The translations under genes and the position numbers were made by a program. This document shows, piece by piece, positions 1 to 8,420 of a stretch of 64,000 bases of DNA. Within the stretch, counting starts at the first letter, position 1; each line of letters begins with the position of its first letter. This stretch comes from Bacillota bacterium (GTDB lineage Bacteria > Bacillota > Clostridia > Lachnospirales > Lachnospiraceae), in assembly GCA_023436225.1 (NCBI GenBank), contig JAEZKA010000025.1, positions 62,001 through 126,000 of the forward strand, written 5' to 3'. The notes beneath the pieces were generated by a model that made no database searches, was not told where the DNA came from, and saw only the letters and a program-made list of their open reading frames with translations.

Positions 1-45
1 GAATGACATTTGTCATTGCCTTCCTTTCTTTTAACACACTGAATC

Positions 46-76
46 AAAAAGACCGGAAGCGCTGGGCTTCTCGGTC
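46..76 (-). terminator. Intrinsic terminator after the isochorismatase-like gene
   Basis: Read on the minus strand, a GC-rich hairpin (arms around ACCGAGAAGC and GCTTCCGGT) is followed by CTTTTTG. It lies about 100 bases beyond the stop codon of the hydrolase gene and fits a Rho-independent terminator. The 16-base inverted repeat at positions 2-17 (AATGACA-TT-TGTCATT) is separate and cut close to the window edge. Confidence 0.7.
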
Positions 77-179
77 CTCATATTGTCTTTTTTATAGTCA
101 TTCCACCATATTTTTGTGGCATCCAAATGTTTTCATGATGGTGTCTGATATAGCATGTTCCGAATTGAATACAATCCTA

Positions 180-725
180 TTATTTAATCAACCTTGATAT
201 CTCCTTGAAGGTATCCGTCTTAGCGACACGGGTCAGCTCGAATAAAATTGATTCATAGGAGGTTGACATCGCTCCTTCCTGCAGTGCTCGCTGAATGCCA
301 ATACGGCGATTACTTTCCGTCCTGGAGCCAATACAATCCTCTACCAGCAGGACATTGTAATCCAATGCAATCAGGTCTATCACTGTCTGTAATACACAGA
401 TATGAGCCTCGATACCGCAGATGATGATGTTCTTCTTTCCAAGAGCCTTAATCTTCGCAAGGATTGCTTCATCCTCAGCACAACTGAAGGTCACCTTTTC
501 CTCATACCCAAAGCTCTCCCCGTAAAGCTTAACAAGAGCAGGTACCGTCATGCCAATGCCTTTCGTATATTGCTGGGTTATAAGCATAGGAATCTGTAAG
601 GCCTGAAGTCCCTTGATCAGTATTTCTGTATTATGAAGCAGTTCTTCGTTATGATCAATGACAGGAACCAATCTCTCCTGAAAATCAATGATTAAAGCCA
701 TCGTATCTTCTGCTGTTATTCTCAT
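180..725 (-). CDS. Isochorismatase-family cysteine hydrolase
   Basis: The 181-residue product has the fold pattern of cysteine hydrolases of the isochorismatase/nicotinamidase family. It begins with the ALIIDFQERL stretch that supplies the catalytic Asp, has a Lys-containing middle part, and carries the nucleophile region GIEAHICVLQT with its Cys near residue 115. The short form and hydrolase-only layout resemble YcaC-like proteins of unknown substrate. I chose the ATG at 725 because AAGGAGAG lies just upstream; a longer reading frame exists but has no ribosome-binding site. It stands alone and ends in a terminator. Family assignment is secure, substrate is unknown. Confidence 0.85.
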   Translation of the reverse strand: MRITAEDTMALIIDFQERLVPVIDHNEELLHNTEILIKGLQALQIPMLITQQYTKGIGMTVPALVKLYGESFGYEEKVTFSCAEDEAILAKIKALGKKNIIICGIEAHICVLQTVIDLIALDYNVLLVEDCIGSRTESNRRIGIQRALQEGAMSTSYESILFELTRVAKTDTFKEISRLIK

Positions 726-856
726 CTTGTCTCTCCTTCTTCTATTAAAATACTTGCCAATAAGTTTCAATGGTTGTTCATAAGGAATGGATATTCAGAT
801 TATAACATCCTCATTTGTTCCTTTCAACCATAACAATCAATCCTCTACCTTACATC

Positions 857-884
857 TTGACATAACTATTTGAACATGTAATAC
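857..884 (+). promoter_or_regulatory. Probable promoter of the two-component operon
   Basis: TTGACA (857-862) and TAATAC (879-884) are separated by 16 bases, upstream of the histidine kinase gene. This is a sequence match only. Confidence 0.5.
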
Positions 885-932
885 TGAAGATCAGATAGAA
901 TATTTTTCCAGTTCCTAGCGTAAGGAGTACTT

Positions 933-2030
933 ATGTACGAAATTATTGATAAACTACTATTGTTCCTATGCTGCTTAACCTTATATCTTACCGAGGATAC
1001 CGGTAGCTTCTTTATCGTACCGGTTATCATTGCTGTTGTACTAAGCAGCTTATTTGTGAATTATGAGGACAGCAGAATTCGCTTCGCCGGTTGTACACTA
1101 TATGCATTGCTATGCCTTCTCTTCCCTCAGTATGTTATCTTCCTGCCACTGATATTTTACGATATCCTTCACACCAAATATCAGTATGGGCTGATGTTCC
1201 TTCCTTTCCTTTATCTCTATCACCTACAGGAATATTCCGTTATGACTCTGACCTTCACAACTCTAATTCTGAGTATTGCTTATCTGTTAAGCTTCAAGAC
1301 CAATAAGCTGAGAATGATAAAGAACGAATACAATGACCTTCGTGATAATACCACTGCCATGTCGATGTTACTGGAGGAGAAGAACCAAAGCCTTCTCAAG
1401 AATCAGGATTATGAGATAAATCTGGCCACTCTCAATGAGCGTAACCGAATATCCAAGGAAATCCATGATAATATCGGACATCTCTTATCCAGAGCCCTTT
1501 TGCAGGTCGGTGCCATGCTTACCATATCGAAGGAAGACCCGATCCGAGAGGGTCTTACCGATCTCAAGACTTCCCTCTCCGATGGTATGGATCAGATTCG
1601 AAGTAGCATCCACAATATGTATGACGAGTCCATTGATCTCTATGCCCAGGTGGAACAGTTGGTGAAGAACTTCACCTTCTGTCCGCTTCTCTATGAATAT
1701 GATGTGATTAATCCACCAAAAACTCAGCTAAAGCACGCTATGATTGCTATTATTAAAGAGGCTTTATCCAATATCATTCGCCATTCTAAGGCTACCAAGG
1801 TTACTTTAATTCTCAGAGAACATCCAGCTATGTATCAGCTGATCATTCATGATAATCAGGTCCTGGAGGAACATAAAGCACATTTCCTCATAAAGGCTTT
1901 CGAGAATCAGGATTTCGGAGATGGTATGGGACTACACAATATTTATGACCGGGTGAAAAGCTTTGGGGGCAACATCAATATTTCGGTGGAGAGTGGCTAC
2001 AAGCTATTCATCACTTTTCCAAAAAGCTAA
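933..2030 (+). CDS. Membrane sensor histidine kinase, NarL/DesK-type
   Basis: This 365-residue kinase has an N-terminal block of about five hydrophobic segments (residues 7-120), a short coiled-coil linker and a HisKA_3 dimerisation domain with phosphoacceptor His178 in KEIHDNIGHLL. A compact HATPase domain follows with the N-box KEALSNIIRHS and the G-box GDGMGLHNI. No separate extracellular sensing domain is visible, so the membrane part probably senses, as in DesK/LiaS-like kinases. TAAGGAG precedes the ATG. The response regulator follows after 84 bases and is its expected partner. The stimulus is unknown, and no transporter or stress gene sits beside it to suggest one. Confidence 0.9.
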   Translation: MYEIIDKLLLFLCCLTLYLTEDTGSFFIVPVIIAVVLSSLFVNYEDSRIRFAGCTLYALLCLLFPQYVIFLPLIFYDILHTKYQYGLMFLPFLYLYHLQEYSVMTLTFTTLILSIAYLLSFKTNKLRMIKNEYNDLRDNTTAMSMLLEEKNQSLLKNQDYEINLATLNERNRISKEIHDNIGHLLSRALLQVGAMLTISKEDPIREGLTDLKTSLSDGMDQIRSSIHNMYDESIDLYAQVEQLVKNFTFCPLLYEYDVINPPKTQLKHAMIAIIKEALSNIIRHSKATKVTLILREHPAMYQLIIHDNQVLEEHKAHFLIKAFENQDFGDGMGLHNIYDRVKSFGGNINISVESGYKLFITFPKS

Positions 2031-2114
2031 AGCTTTAAAGCACTTTCGCTTGTACCTAATGGTTGATAGGCTAAGATAAATAGCATTTATTTATAGAAAT
2101 AGGGGGACATTCAT

Positions 2115-2741
2115 ATGAAGGTATTATTAATTGATGATGACAAGCTGGTCTGCTCATCACTAAAGATTATCCTATCAGCAGACCCGGAGGTCAGTATCGT
2201 CGGCACCGGCAACAACGGAAAAGAAGGAGTGAAGCTATATCATAGTTTAAAGCCAGATGTGTTACTCATGGACATCCGGATGGAGGTCATGAGTGGACTT
2301 GAGGCAGGAGAACAGATACTATCTCGCCATCCGGAAGCACGAATACTCTACCTTACGACCTTCCTCGATGACGATTATATCATCAAGGCCTTACGTATCG
2401 GAGCGAAGGGTTATCTGCTGAAGCAGGACTATGAGAGCATCCTTCCGGCACTGAAGGCTGTTTATGCTGGGCAGAATGTCTATGGAAATGAGATCATCAC
2501 CAAGCTCCCCCGGCTTATCTCAAAAGCAACAGAACAAAGGAGTCTTATAGAATATGGTATCAGCGAGAAGGAGCTGGATATCATCACAAAGATTGCCGAC
2601 GGCCTATCCAATAAGGAGATTGCCGAGCTTCTGTACTTAAGTGAGGGCACCGTACGTAATAATATCAGCTCTATCCTAGAGAAGCTAGAGCTGAGAGATC
2701 GCACCCAGATTGCAATCTTCTACTATAAGAATATGAGATAA
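2115..2741 (+). CDS. Response regulator, NarL/FixJ family
   Basis: The 208-residue protein has a receiver domain (residues 1-120) with acidic residues LIDDD at 6-9, phosphoacceptor Asp53 in LLMDIRM and the conserved Lys in KGYLLKQD. A LuxR-type helix-turn-helix lies at about 145-205 (KELDIITKIADGLSNKEIAELL). It is the cognate partner of the upstream kinase and probably a DNA-binding activator. AGGGGGA serves as ribosome-binding site. The target genes are not evident here; the next genes are convergent. Confidence 0.92.
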   Translation: MKVLLIDDDKLVCSSLKIILSADPEVSIVGTGNNGKEGVKLYHSLKPDVLLMDIRMEVMSGLEAGEQILSRHPEARILYLTTFLDDDYIIKALRIGAKGYLLKQDYESILPALKAVYAGQNVYGNEIITKLPRLISKATEQRSLIEYGISEKELDIITKIADGLSNKEIAELLYLSEGTVRNNISSILEKLELRDRTQIAIFYYKNMR

Positions 2742-2781
2742 TCGTTGGACAGGTAAATTTATTTAGTATTTCACTTTGCTC

Positions 2782-3600
2782 TTAACATTGCCGAAGCCAT
2801 TGTAAGATGCGACCGACTGCTTCCTGATATCGCTGTCCCACCAGTAATCCGGTATGACTCGTATTCCATAGAGCAAGATAATTCCCCTTAAGCTGTTTTG
2901 CTGTTGCTCTGCCCTGAAGATCATCTCTTTCACTAGTCACTGCCTTAATCACTAGACAGGGACAGGTTATCCTACTACTATCGATTGAAATCCCCTCCTT
3001 ACCTCGTATCCAGCAAGCCATGGCACCAATTGCTTTCGAAGATTCCATTGCCAGATACTTCTTCTGGAAGGCAATATCATCCGGTGATTCGTCAATACTC
3101 TCTTCCTCCCGAACCGGAGCGGGCATAACGATGCTCAATGTATCCTCCATCGGTGTCTCATAAGGAGCCGCAATATTAACCTCCCTGCTAATTGAGGTGT
3201 CAATCAAGACAAGCCCTGCAATCATCCCTTCCTCTGCAATCTTCTGACAAAGCATTCCTCCCATGCTGAAGCCGATCAGAATCGGAGGCTCACCACATTC
3301 CACAATATTCTCTCTGATGTCCTCTAGGTAATCCTCGAAGCTGATCTGTGTCATATCCATTGCCCTGCTTTTGTAATGACTTCTCAGGTTCATAGCGTAG
3401 CAGCGATACCCTGCTTCAACAAAATGGGGAATATACTTACTCCACATCCAGCTCCCTGTAAAGGCTCCGTGGACAAAGAGCAGAGGTGGCTTCTTATTCC
3501 CCTTCACACGATTACTTACTCCCTCGAATTGTTCGAGAAATAACTCCTTTTCCCCCAAGTATTTTTCCACATGCTCCGGTAGTAACTTCGTATAATCCAT
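2782..3600 (-). CDS. Alpha/beta hydrolase
   Basis: This 272-residue enzyme has the alpha/beta hydrolase layout: the oxyanion-side motif FVHGAFTGSW near residue 43, nucleophile elbow GFSMGG with Ser112, and a late catalytic His in NTSHTGLL. No signal peptide is seen, so it is cytoplasmic. AAGGAGA precedes the ATG at 3600. An 18-base perfect palindrome lies 28-45 bases upstream and repeats the operator found in the promoter of the marR gene behind it. The pair therefore looks like a regulator and its target, as in detoxification or small-ester responses. The substrate cannot be named from sequence. Confidence 0.88.
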   Translation of the reverse strand: MDYTKLLPEHVEKYLGEKELFLEQFEGVSNRVKGNKKPPLLFVHGAFTGSWMWSKYIPHFVEAGYRCYAMNLRSHYKSRAMDMTQISFEDYLEDIRENIVECGEPPILIGFSMGGMLCQKIAEEGMIAGLVLIDTSISREVNIAAPYETPMEDTLSIVMPAPVREEESIDESPDDIAFQKKYLAMESSKAIGAMACWIRGKEGISIDSSRITCPCLVIKAVTSERDDLQGRATAKQLKGNYLALWNTSHTGLLVGQRYQEAVGRILQWLRQC

Positions 3601-3627
3601 CCTTTCCTGTCTCCTTTTTTATATTTT

Positions 3628-3645
3628 TAGTTTGATATCAAACTA
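3628..3645. promoter_or_regulatory. Palindromic operator upstream of the alpha/beta hydrolase
   Basis: TAGTTTGATATCAAACTA is a perfect 18-base palindrome between the marR gene and the hydrolase start codon. Its 14-base core GTTTGATATCAAAC recurs exactly at 4209-4222 within the marR promoter. MarR proteins bind palindromes of this length, so it is the likely binding site of the adjacent regulator. Confidence 0.8.
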
Positions 3646-3767
3646 TATAGTGAAAGATAAAAGAAAGCTCTTTGCCTGAACTTTCCCTATCATAAACTAA
3701 CAAAAACAATTGCATTGAAATACTATTTAGTCAACTATAGAAAGCACGCTTCACGAACTCTCTACTG

Positions 3768-4196
3768 TCATGTATTAAAATTCCGATATATCTTATCAAG
3801 AATATTGGCTAGCTCCATCTTCTCAGCCTCTGATACGCCTGAATAAAAAGTACAAAGAACCTTATTCGATATCGCTTCAAAGGTTGGTTTAAGTTCCTGC
3901 CCCTTATCCGTTAGGGTCACATAGACAACCCTTGTATCCTGAGTATCTCTCTCTTTAACCACATAACCTAGCTTTACCAGCTTATCTACCAAGGCTGTCA
4001 CTGTAGACTTATCCCTGCCGATCTTACTTGCAATCTCTGCCATGGTCATCCTCTGCTGATGAAATAGTGCATAGATGATATCTCCATGAGAGGTCACAAT
4101 CCCATCCAGACCGCTATGAGCCATCTCTGCCTCTATTAAGTGATTCACTTTTTCTCTAATTTTTGATATATAGGATATCGCGTCTCTTGTCTTCAT
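3768..4196 (-). CDS. MarR-family transcriptional regulator
   Basis: The 142-residue protein has the MarR winged-helix core: helix-turn-helix MTMAEIASKIGRDKSTVTALV followed by a DTQDTRVVYVTLTDKG wing. I place the start at 4196 (MKTRDAIS). A longer frame would run through the promoter and operator. From the -10 TATAAT (4203-4208) only six bases remain before this ATG, and no Shine-Dalgarno sequence is present, so the transcript probably starts at or beside the A of the ATG and is leaderless. The operator in its own spacer implies autorepression, and a twin operator precedes the hydrolase downstream. Confidence 0.88.
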   Translation of the reverse strand: MKTRDAISYISKIREKVNHLIEAEMAHSGLDGIVTSHGDIIYALFHQQRMTMAEIASKIGRDKSTVTALVDKLVKLGYVVKERDTQDTRVVYVTLTDKGQELKPTFEAISNKVLCTFYSGVSEAEKMELANILDKIYRNFNT

Positions 4197-4202
4197 AATC
4201 AC

Positions 4203-4231
4203 ATTATAGTTTGATATCAAACAATTGTCAA
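4203..4231 (-). promoter_or_regulatory. marR promoter with embedded operator
   Basis: On the minus strand TTGACA (4226-4231) and TATAAT (4203-4208), both full consensus, are separated by exactly 17 bases. The spacer contains the 14-base perfect palindrome GTTTGATATCAAAC (4209-4222). A repressor bound there would block RNA polymerase directly. Confidence 0.85.
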
Positions 4232-4316
4232 CTACTTTATACTCCATAACAAATTAGACTCTCTACCAAAGATTAATCATCTTCTTTCTATCTCTTTCAA
4301 CCTTTATCTATATTCT

Positions 4317-5759
4317 CTATCCTCTCTTTGGCATCAGATGGATCGCCATACCCTCAACATCCTCCACTGCCTCTGTGATTGCCTCACTATAAGTCGGATG
4401 AGGACGAATGACTGCTGCCATATCTTTCACTGTTAGCTCATTCACGATCGCCGTGGCGAATTCACCTACCATATCCGTTGCCCGGTCACACAGTAAGACT
4501 GCTCCCAGAATTCGTAAGGTGTCCGCCTCGGCGATTACCTTGAGAAAGCCTCTCTCACCGGCGGATAATAGGGTCTTACCATTCCCTAACATCGGATACT
4601 TGCCTACCTTCACACGTAAGCCTGCCTGAATCGCTTCCTCCTCCGTCATTCCTACGGATGCTACTTCCGGTGTCGTATAGATGCAGGATGGTATAACGGC
4701 AAGATTGATGGTAGTCATATGTCCGAACATTTTCTCCACTGCGAAGATACCCTGCGCTGAAGCAGCATGAGCAAGCTGTCCGACACGATTCACTACATCA
4801 CCGATCGCATAGATGCCTGGAATACTTGTCTCGAAATCTTCATTCACTGAAATATTTGCGCCCTCCATTAAGATATCTATACCATCCGCGAACAATCCAT
4901 CGGTATTAGCTCTTCTGCCAATCGCAAGAAGAATTCCGTCTGCCTTGGTGGTGCACAAGGTGTCCTTCTCCGTGTATTCACAGATTAAGCTTCCATCCTC
5001 ATCTGGCAGAAGCCTGGTTACTCTGGCCTTGGTATGAATTATGACACCCTTCTTCTTTAGGCTCATCGCAAGGCTCTGTGATATCTCCTTCTCCATATTA
5101 GGTAGGATACGATCTAAGGCTTCGATAATCTCTACCTCATAACCCAGCTCCTGATAAAGGGTTGCGAATTCAACGCCGATTACGCCTCCGCCGATAATAA
5201 GAAGCTTCTGAAAGGTCTTATTCATACTCAACAATTCATCACTGGTTATGACATTAGGAAGGTCTGCTCCCTCAAGCTTTGGAATGATAGGCTTTGAGCC
5301 TGTCGCAATCAGTATCTTCTCCGTATTAAGCTCCTGTAGTTCCTTATCGTCCGATGATAATTGCTCATTCTCCGATAGTATCCTTCTTACTTCTACGGTA
5401 TTCTCGCCGATGATCCTTGCCTGTCCGTGAAGGATTGTAATCTTGTTAGCCTCTAGCAATCCTACGATGCCTTGACGCATCCTGCTTACGACACTTTCCT
5501 TACGCTCCCGAAGCTTATCCATATTAAGGTTTATGCTCTCTACCGTTATTCCCAGCTCCTGAAGATGCTGCGCCTCGTAGTAAAGATGAGAGCTGTGCAT
5601 CAGAGTCTTCGTCGGAATACAGCCTCTGTTCAGACAGGTTCCACCAATATCCCTGCTTTCGATCAGTGCAACCTTCTTTCCAAGCTTTGCTGCTCTGATG
5701 GCAGCCACATAGCCTCCGGGCCCGGAGCCTATAATAATCAAATCAAATTGCCTCTCCAT
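4317..5759 (-). CDS. lpdA: Dihydrolipoyl dehydrogenase (E3/L protein)
   Basis: This flavoprotein reoxidises the dihydrolipoyl arm of lipoylated proteins with NAD+. It shows the FAD-binding GSGPGG (11-16), the redox-active disulfide Cys42/Cys47 in GGTCLNRGCIPTK, the NAD-binding IGGGVIGVEFA and the C-terminal catalytic HPTYSEAITEA dyad. At 480 residues it is of normal length and lacks an N-terminal lipoyl domain. An ATG nine bases further upstream is possible, but AAAGG is better placed for the ATG at 5759. It is the last gene of the glycine-cleavage operon and so probably serves as its L protein; it may also serve other lipoyl complexes. Confidence 0.93.
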   Translation of the reverse strand: MERQFDLIIIGSGPGGYVAAIRAAKLGKKVALIESRDIGGTCLNRGCIPTKTLMHSSHLYYEAQHLQELGITVESINLNMDKLRERKESVVSRMRQGIVGLLEANKITILHGQARIIGENTVEVRRILSENEQLSSDDKELQELNTEKILIATGSKPIIPKLEGADLPNVITSDELLSMNKTFQKLLIIGGGVIGVEFATLYQELGYEVEIIEALDRILPNMEKEISQSLAMSLKKKGVIIHTKARVTRLLPDEDGSLICEYTEKDTLCTTKADGILLAIGRRANTDGLFADGIDILMEGANISVNEDFETSIPGIYAIGDVVNRVGQLAHAASAQGIFAVEKMFGHMTTINLAVIPSCIYTTPEVASVGMTEEEAIQAGLRVKVGKYPMLGNGKTLLSAGERGFLKVIAEADTLRILGAVLLCDRATDMVGEFATAIVNELTVKDMAAVIRPHPTYSEAITEAVEDVEGMAIHLMPKRG

Positions 5760-5935
5760 ATCAACCATACCTTTCTTAAGTATAGGTTCATACCTACCCT
5801 ATGAAATAGGAAAACCGCTTCTATTTACACTTACATTTCTAGCCTTTTCATATTTGATACTAAGGAAAATACAGATACAATTCTCCAAATGTATTCATAT
5901 CGCCTCTTACGAATTCTAACTCTCCTTAAATCTGC

Positions 5936-6931
5936 CTATAACTTTAATTCTTGAAGGATTGCCAGAACATCCTGATGTATCATGGCTTCTTCCACTGTAG
6001 GTTTGATTGTATTCAGTGCCGTGATTATTGCTTCTGAGGCGAAGACACTACCACTCAGAGCGTCAGACAGCTTATCACAGTAATCCGTCTCCAGAGCATC
6101 GGAATATGCCTTGCACCTGACGATCCGTCCAGCGTCCACAATAAACTCCATGTCAATATTCCCCCATACGAAGCGCCTATCAATGGAATAGTTGAATTCC
6201 ATTTTCTTGCCTAGGTTCCATTCCCAGGAGGCGAATTTCTCCTCCAGTTTCCTAATTTCATCCTGTTGTAGCTCCGATATTTTTAGTTCAACCGGAGCAT
6301 ACTCATATACCTCTTTGAAACTCTCCACCAGTTCACTGCGCATCCGGTCGATCGTAAGCTCCGGTACGTATTCCGTCAGATTGGCTACTCTTGACCTAAC
6401 TGAATCCACGCCCTTAGATACCAGCTTCTCCCTTGATACATTAAGATAATGGGACAGCCTACTCATATCTACCTTTACTAATATGGTTCCGTGATGATAA
6501 CAATGCAATCCGTCCGAGAAGAAGGCATTACCGGAAATTTTCCTTCCTTCAACGGTGATATCATTGCGACCGGATTTCTCTGCCGGTATCCCTAAGTGCC
6601 TCACCGCCTTTAGGATTACCTCCAGCTGCTTAACGACATTATAATTCTCCTTGGTCGCAAGAAAGGTAAAATTCAGATTGCCCAGATCATGGAACACCGC
6701 ACCGCCACCGGATAAACGGCGAACCAGCTTCCCACCGTCCTCTGATAGCTCTGCCAGCTTACACTCCTTCCAGGGGTTCTGGTTCTTACCGATGACTACC
6801 GTTTTCTCATTTTGCCACAGATATAATATCACTTCCCCGTCTTTCACCTGTCTTAGGATATATTCCTCCACTGCCAGATTCTTATAAGGATCGGTTTCAG
6901 TGGATATGATGTATTTGATGATATTAACCAT
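5936..6931 (-). CDS. lplA: Lipoate--protein ligase
   Basis: The 331-residue protein matches LplA: lipoate/adenylate-binding RRLSGGGAVFHD (71-82), catalytic Lys131 in GRKISGNAFF, and a C-terminal accessory domain (about 245-331). It activates free lipoate with ATP and attaches it to an acceptor lysine. Its position between gcvPB and lpdA indicates that the GcvH encoded upstream is the main acceptor. No lipoate synthesis genes (lipA, lipB) are in the window, which would fit lipoate scavenging. GAGGT precedes the ATG. The gap to gcvPB is 52 bases. Confidence 0.93.
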   Translation of the reverse strand: MVNIIKYIISTETDPYKNLAVEEYILRQVKDGEVILYLWQNEKTVVIGKNQNPWKECKLAELSEDGGKLVRRLSGGGAVFHDLGNLNFTFLATKENYNVVKQLEVILKAVRHLGIPAEKSGRNDITVEGRKISGNAFFSDGLHCYHHGTILVKVDMSRLSHYLNVSREKLVSKGVDSVRSRVANLTEYVPELTIDRMRSELVESFKEVYEYAPVELKISELQQDEIRKLEEKFASWEWNLGKKMEFNYSIDRRFVWGNIDMEFIVDAGRIVRCKAYSDALETDYCDKLSDALSGSVFASEAIITALNTIKPTVEEAMIHQDVLAILQELKL

Positions 6932-6983
6932 GGACTACCTCTTTCCTCGTAAATGTTTTTGGGCCCTTCCTTTACTCCCACAC

Positions 6984-8420
6984 CTATAGCTGGCAGCATA
7001 CCACCGGATTACGTGCGGCTCCTACCTCATCCGGACGACCTACCACCGTATTCACCGGACTTAGATGCAGGGCCTCCGGCTCCTCCAGGGCTCTCTTATA
7101 AATCTGCTTGTAGACTGCTACTGCTTCCTCCAAGGTTTCCTTCGATTCCGTCTCAGTAGGCTCTACCATCAGTGCTTCATGTACAATCAAAGGGAAGTAC
7201 ATTGTTGGCGGATGCATACCATAATCCAGCAATGTCTTTGCAAAGTCCAGGGCAGATACTCCCTTCTCCTTCTTCAGCTCCTCCAGCGAGATTACAAACT
7301 CGTGCATACAGGTCCCGGAAAAAGGTATATCAAAGATGTCCTCAAGTAAATGCATCATATAATTGGCATTTAGTACTGCATTCCGGGAAGCACTGCGAAG
7401 TCCTTCCGCTCCTAAGGTCAGAATATAGGTTAATGCTCTAACTACGATCAGGAAGTTACCATGGAAGGCCTTCACTCTGCCAATGCTGGTCAACGATTTC
7501 TCCTCCCAGCTATAGTTCCCATTATGCTCCTTGATACGTGGAGAAGGCAGGTACTTCGTGAGTATTTCCTTGCAGCCGACCGGACCACTGCCGGGGCCAC
7601 CACCGCCATGAGGTGTTGAGAAGGTCTTATGAAGATTCAGATGGACTACATCAAAGCCCATATCACCAGGTCTGGCAATTCCCATTATTGCATTCAGGTT
7701 TGCACCATCATAATAATTCAGTCCACCTGCTTCATGGATAATTCTCGTAATCTCTAGGATATTCGCATCAAACATCCCGATGGTATTGGGATTGGTCAGC
7801 ATAAAGCCTGCTGTATCCTCTCCGACCACCTTACGAAGCTCCTCTGGATCAACATAGCCCTCCTTGGTGGAAGCTACATTGACAACAGAAAAGCCCGCCA
7901 TCGTCGCACTAGCGGGATTGGTTCCGTGTGCTGAGTCAGGAACAATAATCTTGGTTCGTTTTATATCCTTTCGATCCTGATGATAAGCCCATATTAATTT
8001 GAGACCGGTAAATTCTCCATGAGCACCTGCTGCCGGTTGGAAATCCATCGCATCCATCCCGGTAATCTCGCATAGGTACTCCTCTGCTTTCTTCAGTACC
8101 TCGAGACAACCCTGAATACTGTCCTCCGGCTGTAAGGGGTGAACTCCTGCGAAGCCGCTCAGCTTCGCAATATCATCATTAATTTTCGGATTGTATTTCA
8201 TAGTACAGGAGCCTAGTGGATAGAAACCGTCATTGATACCAAAGGTACGTTTCATCAACTGTGTATAATGCCTGCTAAGCTCTGTCTCCGATACTTCCGG
8301 TAGCTGAAGTTCTTTCTTCCTCAGATAACCTTCCAGGGGTGCAACTACGGGGACATCACATTCCGGAAGAAGCGTACAGCCTCTGCCTGGCATACTCTTT
8401 TCAAAGATCAGCTTCATCAT
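6984..8420 (-). CDS. gcvPB: Glycine dehydrogenase (decarboxylating) subunit 2
   Basis: This is the PLP-binding half of the split P protein, which decarboxylates glycine and passes the aminomethyl group to GcvH. The PLP lysine is Lys265 in HLNLHKTFSTPHGGGGPG, followed by the glycine-rich loop typical of the family. The length, 478 residues, is normal for the two-subunit form of Firmicutes. The start codon overlaps the stop codon of gcvPA by four bases (ATGA), which suggests translational coupling and equal amounts of the two subunits. Confidence 0.95.
   Translation of the reverse strand: MMKLIFEKSMPGRGCTLLPECDVPVVAPLEGYLRKKELQLPEVSETELSRHYTQLMKRTFGINDGFYPLGSCTMKYNPKINDDIAKLSGFAGVHPLQPEDSIQGCLEVLKKAEEYLCEITGMDAMDFQPAAGAHGEFTGLKLIWAYHQDRKDIKRTKIIVPDSAHGTNPASATMAGFSVVNVASTKEGYVDPEELRKVVGEDTAGFMLTNPNTIGMFDANILEITRIIHEAGGLNYYDGANLNAIMGIARPGDMGFDVVHLNLHKTFSTPHGGGGPGSGPVGCKEILTKYLPSPRIKEHNGNYSWEEKSLTSIGRVKAFHGNFLIVVRALTYILTLGAEGLRSASRNAVLNANYMMHLLEDIFDIPFSGTCMHEFVISLEELKKEKGVSALDFAKTLLDYGMHPPTMYFPLIVHEALMVEPTETESKETLEEAVAVYKQIYKRALEEPEALHLSPVNTVVGRPDEVGAARNPVVCCQL

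Noticed and set aside
3..197. 64-codon plus-strand frame at the left edge
   Set aside because: It runs through the terminator of the isochorismatase-like gene and into its 3' end, has no ribosome-binding site and an uncharacteristic composition.
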